Positions 33,390 through 43,260 of a DNA stretch of 64,000 nt are shown here, piece by piece. The DNA comes from Linderina pennispora (Eukaryota; Kickxellomycota; Kickxellomycetes; Kickxellales; Kickxellaceae). The DNA lies in the NCBI RefSeq assembly GCF_002104995.1, contig NW_024468249.1, forward strand, positions 558,001-622,000, read 5' to 3'. The position numbers and the translations under genes are program-made. The first letter of the stretch is position 1. Each line of letters starts with the position of its first letter. The notes under the pieces are model-generated. The model was not told where the DNA came from. It searched no databases and worked only from the letters and a program-made list of their open reading frames with translations.

Positions 33390-36080
33390 ATGAATGCTGA
33401 TGACACTAGGTTAGCGTCGGCAGGTCCGAACAGCGACGGCACAGTGCCCATGCAGCGGCCATTGACGGCGCGCACGCGTGGGCTGCTGAGCAAAATGCTT
33501 CGCAAGTCGCCGTCGACGGTTAAGCACGCAAAGAACAAATCCACAGTGGGCATCTCGTCGAAGGACTTTTTTGCCCAGGAGGCCATGGTCGGAGCACTGC
33601 TCTCACCGACAGAAGTTTATGCGGGTCGGGATACCCCACCACCGGTCCCAGAAATCACCACAAACCAGTACCATGCACTGAAAGCGGGAATCAAAAGTGA
33701 GGACAACAGCCCCGAAACACAGTCGCCACCATCTACTATCGCCCAGCGGCCGATGACCATCTCTGCTGGCCAGCACCGCCAGCACCGCCAGCACCGCCAG
33801 CAGCAGTGCTCCTCGCTAACGCATATGTTGACATCAGCAGCATCAGCAGCAACAACAAAGGACAGCAACGCTATTGAGTCTGAGCCACTGATCAAGAGCA
33901 AGTCAATATCTGCGGGATCATCGCACGAATACCAGCGTCGGCGTCCGGCCATGCTCAGACTCGATGGGGCAGCGGATGGTACCCAGCAGCAGCCATACGC
34001 AAAGCTGCAATGGACTGATGTTCCACCAATGCCCCAGTCGGCACTCACGCCCAGGATGGCTCGGGACGACGGCAATGACAGTGACGATGTGTTTTACGGA
34101 CCCAAGCCAGGGCTCATCGGCCCAGGCAACGACCGAAGGCAAACGGCGGAGCCCGCTCTGGCGGACAAAGCTGAGTTTCACAAACTCGCGCCGCCCCGAT
34201 TCGCGCCGCCAGCGGCACCAGTCATTTGACGAGCGGTCTGTTGATATCACAGTCCATCCGCAGCTCTACCCGCAGTCGCCGCTTGTTTCGGTACCCACGG
34301 CGCCAGCAACCAGCCACGGGCGCTCGGCTGGCCATGGACCGCCAGGCAAGTCTCTTGGCAGCCTGCTGGCTGGCCTTGACGAGGACACGTGTGGCGATGC
34401 GTCGCCAGGCATAATGCAGGGCGATATGCTGGAGCGCGACGACAGCGTCGGCGATTTGGGCAATCTCGACATGGACTTTTTGCTGACCATCCAGCGCAAC
34501 ACGGCTCTGGAGGCCCGCCGCCAGCGCCGCCGTGATGCACGCCGGAACACTATGTCGTTTACTGGCGGTGCCCGTGCGGCTGCTGCCCGCGCTGTCGGCG
34601 GCGACCTGGAGCCAATGCCTATGCCAGCCGCGCATAGCAGCCAGAAGCGGCTCGCAGCTAGCCGAGGAACTTGATTTGGACGGCATTCCCAGTAGTCAAG
34701 CAGATATGTCCGGGGGTGCGGGATTCGCGCCTGCACAGCGCAATATCTGCAGCGACGACGAGAGTGTTGTAGGTGATGCTGAGCTGGCCACAGCGGTCCA
34801 CATACAGCAGCACATGCCGAAGGGGATTGCCAGTGGCCATGCATCATTCGAGACCGCATTTGACGAAGCGCACGCCGATCCTTCCAGCTCTACGCTGATG
34901 GCCGACGGCTATAGAAACGCGCATCACGGCACCCCCAATTCTAGCGGCATTACGTATGAGTGCTCTACCATGCCGCTGCAAGCCGCGGCCTGAAAGCGGT
35001 TCAGCCTGCAGACGCAATAGTAAGATGGCCGATGATGCAAGACCGTCGACTGCCACGAGGCGGTCCAGGGCCGCAGAAACACATGCTGCCCACTCCATCG
35101 AGACCGCGTCACGGCCCCTTGCATCGCGCCTAAGCTCGCTCCTGGCGCCCCCGGGCGCACCTGCTTCACAGAGCTCCTCCGGCTCACCCACATGCAGCGT
35201 GCTGAAATCGCCCACTGCACTCGGACACAGGATGCTGCGCGCGCCCACCACCCCAGGGCCGCCCGTGCCCGGCCAGGGCCGTCCGCACCATCTCTCGGTA
35301 AACCCGCCGCTGCGTCTGCCGCATAACAGCGAGACCACCGGGCCGCCTATCTTCTCGCCGACGGCCAAGTACAATGCCAGCTGCAGCACGTCAACGACCC
35401 CCATAGCAGACCGGTTCCCTGACGACTCCATCCAGCACAGTAGCAGACCGGGGATGCAGTCGCGCAGCAGTTACACGCAGTGGGCGGAGCCCCACGGCAC
35501 CCACCGGCCACACCTGGGGATCTACACCGACATTGCCTCCCCAACCGGGTCCGTCACCAGCCTCAGCAGCGGCAGCACTACTGCCGTGTCGTCGTCGATC
35601 GACGCCATGCTGTCATTGCCAGCTACTGCCAGCCAGCGCCACCCGCCGCTGCCCGGCGCGCGCAAGTTCAGCCAGCAGCACATCTACACCCAGGCGCTCT
35701 TGTCGCCTACCAGCTCGCCCGACATCCTGTCGCGCTCGGCGACCAACCTGCCGGTCCGCTCATCGGCCGACACGAATGTGAGCGTGGGTGCTGCGCCCAT
35801 GTCGGTTTCGCACTCAAAGTCGATGCGCAAGATGCCCTTTGGCAGACACAACCTGGACTCACCCGTGGGCAGCCTGTCCGAGGCCCAGGCAATCCAGCTG
35901 CGCCCCTCGAATGCGGATTCGGGCCACGTCGTGGCCACACTGGTTGATGACCCGCTAGCCCGCCGCAGGATTCGCGACCAGCTCGCTTCCTCCACTGCTT
36001 TTGACAAGCTGCTTGAAGAAGACGAAGGCTTCACCATGGCCATTTCGCTGACACCATCCAACGTCGGGGTCAACTACTAA
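33390..36080 (+). CDS. Large disordered Ser/Pro/Gln-rich protein of unknown function, three apparent +1 frameshifts
   Basis: Four overlapping frames, each one base ahead of the previous, have the same compositional style and join near 34190-34210, 34650 and 34990. Removing one base at each gives about 895 residues. The N-terminus is MNADDTRLASAGPNSDG; an ATG at 33360 would add ten residues. Short conserved-looking elements are a basic patch (TARTRGLLSKMLRKSPSTVKHAKNKS), ISSKDFFAQEAMVGALLSP, a helical segment LGNLDMDFLLTIQRNTALEARRQRRRDARRNTMSF, and a C-terminal acidic helix DPLARRRIRDQLASSTAFDKLLEEDEGFTMAISLTPS. The rest is low-complexity, rich in Ser, Pro, Gln and Thr, with an HRQ repeat (QHRQHRQHRQQQ). 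I do not recognise the family. A signalling or cytoskeletal scaffold is possible but unsupported. It converges on the TMEM19-like gene. Confidence 0.55.
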
Positions 36081-36389
36081 GCGCACACATCTATGCACCC
36101 TCATTCTTACTGATACAGCCTCTCCCAACCCTCGCACCTAATAATATTGCTTTTATTTAATCCTGCACCTGCTTTAGTAGCAGCATGTCATTGCATATGC
36201 ATGCAGTGCAGTGCGCAGGCAGCCGCCAGGAGTTTCTGCCATCATCGATACTTCCACAACGGGCAAGGCGCAAGCGCTGCCGTTTCGGGCAGTGGAAAGG
36301 GCGCGGCTTATTCAGTGTTTCTGCACGCTTGTTTCAAATATGCACGGCGTATTCGCAACGCATGAGAGAAAGCCGGTTGGGCCGTATAT

Positions 36390-38207
36390 TTAGAACAGCA
36401 TTTTCTGGATTGAAGCCGCAATGATGGTCGTGAGCACCGATGCGACCACATTAACCTACATGCGAGAAATAGTGAAAACGGACAGAGGTCCCGCGAGGAA
36501 TCTCAGATTTTTTTGTTTATAGATAACTGCGCCCAGCATCCCACATCCGAATGGCCTATTCTCCGCCTACGCTTGCGCTTTTGTGCCCGCGCTTCCGACC
36601 GCAAGGCGGATTCCCCGCCTTTGTCCGTGCCGCCCCAGGGTGCAGAGCTGAGGGGTGGCCACAGTGATGTGCGGTAGAGACGAGACCATTGGCTCTAGCA
36701 ACCAAGCAGCAGATCCCCATGTCGCTTGGCAAGGCTGTCATCGGACCTGCCGAATAACGCGCCTGTCAGAGCAGCAAGCCAAGAAACTGGCCTGATTGGA
36801 CCTGGCTGTCAGTCACGATCAGCCTAATGGGGTGCGCGAGATTTTTTTGGCATCTGGCTTCTAGTATTTACCTGGTTGTTGTCCAAGACGTCGATGCCAG
36901 CGATCAGCCGCGCATCCTTCTTTAGCTTCGTGCGGTCCGTGTGCGAGTGGTCAGTGGCGATCTTGTTGTCAACAAGGTATGATGCCTGAATGGTTGCCCC
37001 GAGCAGCGAATCGATCTACAAGTGCGAAAAAGTGCAACACCATTTACAACTGCGCGCTCGAACAAAATAAGCTGGTCACAAGCGATGGTCAGAGGGGCAG
37101 ACGTGCAGCATGCAGTTCGCCGCATTCACCAGACATTGCACTGAAAATAGCGGCTAGTGCCGATGATCTGCGGCCCTTCGGACTCACAACGTCATGGCAG
37201 TCTTCTTTTGTTTTTCTACCACCCACCCAGCACGCGCAGGATGCCCGTCTCAGGATGCGCGCTCTAGCTATAAACCAACGCGTTCTGATTCCAGAACCTG
37301 CACGTAGTCTTGACCAAACTCCCCAAGAGTGACTTCACATGGAGGCCGGCGATGGGCCGGATCTGCCATTGTACTTACCAGCGAGCCCAGCGTGCCAAAC
37401 AGCGACCCAATGAGGTTGTACGGGATGCGTGGCAGGGTTCCCGAACGGTACTCTGGGAAATACTGCACCCACATTGCCACGTCCGCCGCGAGTCCGACCG
37501 CTGCACCACCCGCAAACGACGCCAATAACCCCAGCTTGCTTACGCCTCCGTTGGTTCCAGGCGGCACCTATATCCATGCACAGACATGCACTCGGCATGT
37601 CGGCTTATATTCGTGAGCACCAAAGTGTAAACAAATGCAGCATTGTTTGTCTCCAGGCCAGGACCGCAATATGTGCTCATGCATCATGCATGAGCAAATT
37701 TGGTGCCTCTGTCGCTGTACATGTACGTACCGGTTTGAATGTGGTGATTAGGATCGGCCAATTACTGCTCAGTGCTCCCAGCTCGCTTGCCCACGTATCC
37801 GCTGCGCAGCACCCATAGAACCCAATATATGCCCAGATAAGCAAGGTCATGAACCTGCGCTCCGCCAGCGACAGCTCGGCAACATCCCGCCCATCAAAGT
37901 AGTATTGGTAGACCAGCGAGATGACTGATCCTACAAAGCCATTGCTCAGCACTTGCTTCCAGTCGCGCTGCGACGCCTGGGCGAACCCAGGGTCGATCTT
38001 CATCTTCGCTTTCTTCTGATACTTGGTCCAGAATGAGCTGGTCACAAAAAACACAACCAGAACCACTGTGAAGAGCAGGTTGTCGTTACTGGCCGTCGAC
38101 AGCCCCACGAATCCAGCAGCCAGTGCACCAGACGTCGACAGCGATTTCTTCTTCAACGACCCAAAGCACAGGAAACTTGTCAGCCCAATGGCAAAGAATA
38201 CACGCAT
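36390..38207 (-). CDS. TMEM19: TMEM19/DUF92-family multi-pass membrane protein, four exons
   Basis: Exons on the minus strand are 38207-37731, 37567-37379, 37015-36872 and 36455-36390, giving 291 residues. Donors are GTACGT, GTAAGT and GTAAAT; all acceptors end in TAG. Splicing restores continuous family motifs: FKKKSL-type GSLKKKSLSTSGALAAGFVG near the N-terminus, then ADTWASELGALS, ITTFKP joined to VPPGTNGGVSKLGL, GTLGSL joined to IDSLLGATIQASY, and IAGIDVLDNNQ joined to VNVVASVL. DUF92 proteins include plant VTE6 (phytyl-phosphate kinase) and animal TMEM19. The conserved DTWASE and GTNGGV motifs suggest a polyprenol- or lipid-phosphate kinase-like activity, but the substrate here is unknown. 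About six hydrophobic segments are visible. The start at 38207 lacks the extra N-terminal helix of the human protein, so an upstream exon is possible. Confidence 0.85.
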
Positions 38208-38624
38208 TTTTGAAAAAGGGTGCTTGTCAATGTAGTTGTGAAAAACGAGTTGGCTTTTCAGAAATCAGCCAGCACTAGATACTATCCACATATAGCTGCC
38301 TGGCAATATCGGACATTATGAGACACTGGATTGTGGATCTGGACCCAAGATGCAGCTGTACTCCAGTCCCACGAGCGTAGGGTTCCTGCAAAAGCTAGTA
38401 TAGTGGCAGGTAGTCCCATCGTTAATTATGTGCATGCAGCAAAAACCACCTCACCGCAGTAGCTCTAAGAAACAAAACTCCCACACACGAATGGACCCTT
38501 GAAACCGTGGACGGCGAGGTGTAGCCTGCTAATACTTGTGCACAAAGCAGTGTCAGCTAGTATGCTGCGCTCTTGGCTCTTTTTCCTTTAACCGATTCTC
38601 CACCAGTCTAAACCAACTCTATCC

Positions 38625-39401
38625 ATGAATATATTCGTGCCTCTAATACTGGCAGCTATTCTATACATTCAGTCTGCCCCAGCCTTTTCCAACGTCCTTC
38701 ACTACAGACCACACGGACCTGGCAGGCCAGACGGGCTATTGAATTGGCTACAGCCGCCACGTCTTCAATCCTATCCCACGCCTACACAGTCCACAACGCT
38801 GATTTCTTGCTCAGAGCTGCGTCAAATTATCATACGCAACGGATACACTGCTGGCGATGACTTAGAGGCACACTGCCAAATTCTCAACCGTGACGCCTCG
38901 CGTCTGGGCCGGATCCAGACCCGAACTGAGCTCGCCATGTTTCTTGCCCATGTGCTGCTCGAGACCGGCGGATTAACGCAGTTTGAAGAGCACGCAGCAC
39001 TGGTGGACCAGCAGGCTGCCGCACGCTATGCAAGCCCTCTTGGTCGGAAAGACAAATACTATTTTGGCAGAGGATGCTTACAGCTGAGTTGGCCTGAAAA
39101 CTACAAGGACGCGTCGCTAGCACTGTATGGCAATGGTAACATTTTGATCGATGATCCCGACTGGGTAGCCCGCGACATTAATGTGGCATGGGCGACGGCG
39201 TTTTGGTATTGGCGTGAGCGCGTCCGCGTTGTGTCTGGTGTGATCGACTCAATGGACTTTGGAAAGACCATTCGTGCCATCAACGGCCAAATTGAATGCA
39301 GTGGCCTGGATGCTACTGCACAGAAGCGGTTTGAAATATACTGGAACATCCTCGCTGTCTTTGGTTTGCCTCAGCCTGTACATCGCAATATCTCCTGCTA
39401 G
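38625..39401 (+). CDS. Secreted GH19 chitinase-like (lysozyme-fold) protein
   Basis: An intact frame of 258 residues. The N-terminus is a signal peptide (MNIFVPLILAAILYIQSAPAF), then a Pro-rich linker to about residue 60. The GH19-type catalytic domain follows. It contains ELAMFLAHVLLETGGLTQFEE (the HETxG-like segment with the acid Glu) and KDKYYFGRGCLQLSWPENYKDAS, the GH19 signature FGRGxxQLSWxxNY. Later come DDPDWVARDINVAWATAFWYWRE and AINGQIECSG. GH19 enzymes cleave chitin or related glycans and are common in plants and bacteria but unusual in fungi; transfer is a possibility I cannot test. The Helitron-like element ends only 48 bp beyond its stop codon, so the element may have inserted into its 3' UTR. 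Confidence 0.8.
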   Translation: MNIFVPLILAAILYIQSAPAFSNVLHYRPHGPGRPDGLLNWLQPPRLQSYPTPTQSTTLISCSELRQIIIRNGYTAGDDLEAHCQILNRDASRLGRIQTRTELAMFLAHVLLETGGLTQFEEHAALVDQQAAARYASPLGRKDKYYFGRGCLQLSWPENYKDASLALYGNGNILIDDPDWVARDINVAWATAFWYWRERVRVVSGVIDSMDFGKTIRAINGQIECSGLDATAQKRFEIYWNILAVFGLPQPVHRNISC

Positions 39402-39449
39402 ATGAGGTGACAGATAATAGCATTCTTGCTGCTGCATTAACTTTAGATA

Positions 39450-39600
39450 CTAGAAATATCTGCTCGCGATGCGAGCTCGGCTGCTAGTCAGCATGGGTTG
39501 ACACGTCGATAAGGGCATCACGGCGAACCGGTCATTTGAACATGTCGGATGGTTGTTGGTGCAATGTCGATCATGGACATCTCCCACCTTGATTGCCTGC
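39450..39600 (-). ncRNA. Candidate omega (guide) RNA region of the Fanzor element
   Basis: In TnpB and Fanzor systems the guide RNA is transcribed from the noncoding segment after the nuclease gene, through the element end and into flanking DNA. Here 150 bases separate the stop from the terminal CTAG. About 124 of them (39450-39573) are retained with high similarity in copy 1, which lost the coding region next to it. The segment ends with the 6-bp hairpin. This is positional inference; no transcript evidence. Confidence 0.35.
39462..39476 (-). repeat. Subterminal hairpin of element copy 2
   Basis: Perfect 6-bp stem GCTCGC/GCGAGC with a three-base loop, eight bases inside CTAG on the minus strand. 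The same hairpin is in copy 1. Confidence 0.75.
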
Positions 39601-42062
39601 TCAGCGCAGACGTTTCAGGGCTGGTTCGCTGCTGCTGGCAGCAGAATCACCTGCAGCTGGTCCACGCCTCTTGTGCGGGTTCTTTGTTGCAGGGGTGGTG
39701 CCAGAAGTATCGGCAGCAATGGCCGTAGAACAACAGAACCGTTCAGGAATACTGCCTGAATCACAGAGTGACTGGAAAATGAGTCTGAAGTTTAGAACTG
39801 CTGCGAGATCGCGGTTCAAGAGCCGAGACGAATAGGCTCGCCTGTATTGTGCCATGGCCCGCTTACATGACTCGCTTGTACAGCGGAGAAGGCCATGGCA
39901 CTTCACAGTTGGGTTCTTCGATCTCTGGTAGGGCCGCGGATTGGGAACATGCCGGAATGTCTGCAGTGACTTATCGCAGCAGAGCGGGCACATTGATGAT
40001 GTCCGGAATTCGTCGATCAGATAGACTTCAAAGCCATGGTGCTTGAACTTGTCGCGCCATCCCTTGCCACGAATCGGCGCATGGTGCCGGGCCATCGGCG
40101 CACTCCAACTGCCCATGATCAGCACTGGATCTGGACCGAACTTGCTCCGGAGTTTCGCAGCAAGCCTGTGGTCTGCACGGGCCTGGTTCATGAATGAATC
40201 AAGGCGCAGCTTGCGGTGAAGCGGGTACACCTTGGGACTGGTACTGACACCCGGATGGGCCTTCCACCGCCTCTGGTGCTGCTTGTTTGACTTAGTGGGC
40301 TGCTGCTCTGGTAACCTTCGCGCTGTCATCGTGTTGGCATAAAACGGTGCTAGGACACACCGCACAGATGCACGGGCAGCAACGTAGGCACGGAATTTTG
40401 CTGGGCTAAGGGTCCGGCAGCAGTGTTTGGAAAGCTCTGCCTCTGCTCTGCGGACAGCATCTTCTAGGACTTGATCCTTTGTAGCCCGACGAATCCTGTC
40501 ATAGTGGCGCAGCTTGAGCTCCTTATTGCGCTGCTGCCGTGTGTAGCGGTAGAGCATTTTTCACCCTCTTTCCCATTGCTGCTATTTTCGTGCATCATGT
40601 ATAGCAAATCGCCCCAACCTGGATCGATGAATACACAGCGGCCTTTCAGATTCTGCAGCTCTGGCTGTGGTATTTGGTGGATATAGCAACAGTCAGCTGT
40701 AGCATCAGCATCTACTGCAGCACCAGTCTTAGGTACCTTGTCTTGTAACAAAATGCATATCGTTACACCATCTGTTGTCGCCATTCCGTGGAATTTTCTA
40801 TCACCATGCGCCTTAAATGGCTTTGATGTCAGATCTGCGACCCGGCCCCACACATCCCACACAGGTTGTGTGATCCCTTGGACCGGGTCGTGTGCACAGA
40901 CTGGGGGTGCTGGTGCATATGCATTGTTAAGTGCTGCAACAGTGTCTGCTGCTGCCGCCGATGCAGCAGCAAGCGAATCAGCCGCTACTGCTGCAGTTGC
41001 TGCAGTGGCCTCTGTTTCATCTGATGGCATCTTCGCTGCTTCGCGTGCAGCCTTCTTGGCCAATTTTTCGCCCTTTTCTGCTGCTTTCCTTGCCTCTGTT
41101 GCTGCCCTCTTTGCTGCGTTGATCTCTGTAGCCTGCTCACGGGTTTTCGAAACAAACACCCGCTTGATTATTTGCTTGTCTAAGCGCACATGGCCTGGGA
41201 TCCATGATGTCCGCAGAGGCAAGCATTGAGGGGGAGACTTGCCAAGCTGCTCATTCTCAATAAGCTGGCATAGACGAATGTATGCACGCAGATGCTTAAG
41301 TGGGTTTACCTTGGCATCATAGTATCGGCTGTCTTTGGCGAATCTGTACTTGGCACCATAGGCATTGAGGACTGGTGCCAGCTTGTTGTAGATTGCAAGC
41401 ATCGGTGGGGTGAGCACACTGAGATCAGGGTGCCTAGAGGCAACTGCCTGGCGGAGCTTCTGTGCAGGTGTATAAATACACACTTGACATGCATTATTGA
41501 ACTCAGCCTTAGACACATTGCCCATTGTACTGTGCAGTGTGGTTTTGCGGCTGCGAATATCAATCAATTTGGCCAGAATCCGCTGTAGGCAAGTGCCATA
41601 GTGCAACACAATGTTGTTCTTGTATGCTGTCATCAGCTCGGTATCCACGTATGTCGCTACCTGATTCATTTCACGTACGCCATGTAGCTCGATATCGCCA
41701 TTATGCAATAGATAATCATAAATATGGTATCTAACTACATCACCGAAATCTGCGCTCGACAGTTCTGGCCGGTCCTTCCGGTTGACGAAATCCTCGGCAG
41801 ATATGACAGTCTTCGCCTTCAGGTTGCGATAAATAAATAAATAAATGGAACGAAAAAACCCCTTTTTCACAAATATTGCAGGGTCAAAGGCATCATCGTC
41901 AGCTAGTTGATGGAGTAATATCCATCGTGCAAGCATGTATGTATGCTCTTTGATGATATTGACGCTGTGTACAAATTGCTCTAGGCGGGGCAACATAGAA
42001 TCACGGAAGCCAATACCACCAAGTGATGTCTTTATGACAGTAGTGCTGCGGGTAATATCCAT
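39601..42062 (-). CDS. Fanzor (eukaryotic TnpB-like RNA-guided nuclease), frame broken by one base at an A5 run
   Basis: Frame A (42062-40464) and frame B (40557-39601) together encode about 820 residues if one base is restored at AAAAA (40557-40561); this is a -1 type change. RuvC-I is FIDPGWGDLL (Asp about residue 480, codon 40623-40625). It is followed, across the break, by the arginine-rich YRYTRQQRNKELKLRHYDRI typical of TnpB/Fanzor. Next come VLIMGSWSAP, then EVYLIDEFRTSSMCPLCC, where the Glu of IDEFRTS (codon 40009-40011) fits the relocated RuvC-II glutamate described for Fanzors. Zinc ligands are CPLC plus CTSESC. RuvC-III is NRDLAAVLN (Asp codon 39808-39810). The N-terminal 300 residues are a helical guide-binding-type region, and residues about 315-385 are an Ala/Lys-rich insertion. 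All catalytic acids are present; only the frame is interrupted. Confidence 0.85.
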
Positions 42063-42694
42063 TTGAGAAGTTCAATAGGCAAAGTAAGAAGAGAAATGAT
42101 GCTGTTCAGTTTTGCTGTATTGCGTATGCATAGCATTAAGAACTTTTTATTAAAGATTTTCTGGCTTGCATGGTTCTTGGGGCCCTTAGCACTGATACAG
42201 TCTCTTGAATCAGTCTATACAGACTGGGTCCGTTGTGACTCAAATACTACCGCTTATGCATGTTCATAAGACAAATTAATTTATAAAATAAACCCACAAA
42301 TATTGCATAACCACCAGAAGAGCTATATGGCTTTATTCAATAGGTGCTCATGAATGAATATCCTAAGGGTGTTGCGCAGCCGGTGATGACCACCATGATG
42401 ACGCCATGGAAGTCATCAGGTCGACCGATACTGAGAGCAGCTCTTGCGCTGAACCAATGGAGATATCCAGTAGAGACCTGTGACCACTACAATAATAACT
42501 TGTCACCCTGGTTTCACCGGTGAGGTCAGATGCCGCACAAAACCAAAGGGAGTTTACAGAGCAAGTCACTCAAACCCGTGTTGAAGCTTAAAAGTTTTAT
42601 CTTTTATTCAATTAAAAAGGTTCTAGCGGACGGTCGGACACTTTTTAGACTATAAAATCTTATATATAGGTAGGTAAAGATAAAGATAAAGATA

Positions 42695-43250
42695 TCAACA
42701 ATGGATTGGCGAGCCAGTGCAATCTCACTAGAACGCACTAAAGCGAATTCAAGCAATGCATCCTATTTGCCACCAATAAATGCCTCTATAGCGTTGAGTG
42801 CCGGGTCACTGCCATGCTTCTTATTGCGTTTGTCTGACCTTCTTGTCCATCTTCCTGATCACTGTGTCCGCTGTCGAGTGGCTGCTACCATATCCAAATG
42901 CTTGTCTGAAGGCTGCCGCGATACATCATTTATGCGCGGCAAGAATCCCTTAGAGATGTCATCGACATACGGCCATACTCAACCATCTGCAAAGTTAGCC
43001 TGCATCATCAGTAGCCCGATGGACTCGTCGCTCTAAGTATCTCTTGCATGTTTTTGAGCTCTGGGAGTATTTGGGGGACCGTAGGGCACAATGGCAGCAT
43101 GGCATGGGTAGGGCTAATGTTAGCCAAGCATCTGATTTCTGGCAGGGCCTTGAGCCAAACTTCAAAGACAAACAACAGTGCAATGCTTGAACGTACTTCA
43201 GTGCCTTCTAGTGGCAGTGTGCTGGCCCTTCAGCTTGTCGTTGCCTGCTC
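42695..43250 (-). pseudogene. Degenerate reading frame next to the element insertion
   Basis: On the minus strand one frame is coding-like over roughly 180 codons but broken by at least three stops. It reads EGTEVRSSIALLFVFEVWLKALPEI, then LCPTVPQILPELKNMQEIL, VDDISKGFLPRINDVSRQPS, KKHGSDPALNAIEAFIGGK, and finally ALLEFALVRSSEIALARQS just before the element 5' end at 42692. Composition and helix-like periodicity suggest a decayed gene or transposon protein into which copy 2 inserted. I do not recognise the family. Confidence 0.35.
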
Positions 43251-43260
43251 ACTACGCTAG

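Larger units (their letters stand above)
39450..42692 (-). mobile_element. Helitron-like (HUH-type?) element carrying a Fanzor gene (copy 2)
   Basis: 3243 bp on the minus strand. The 5' end at 42692 starts TCTTTATCTTTATCTTTACC and is preceded by A. The 3' end at 39450 is CTAG, nine to ten bases after a perfect hairpin (39462-39476), and is followed by T. Comparison with copy 1 (22705-24084) defines both ends: homology stops within a few bases of them. There are no terminal inverted repeats and no target-site duplication. A|T target, 5' TC, 3' hairpin and CTRR are the Helitron end rules. IS200/IS605-like HUH elements share the general design. A 630-bp leader precedes the Fanzor frame. No Rep/helicase gene is present, so mobility would need help in trans. 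Confidence 0.75.

Noticed and set aside
42063-42692. Rep/helicase gene in the element leader
   Set aside because: No HUH or helicase motif and no long frame; the 630-bp leader appears noncoding.
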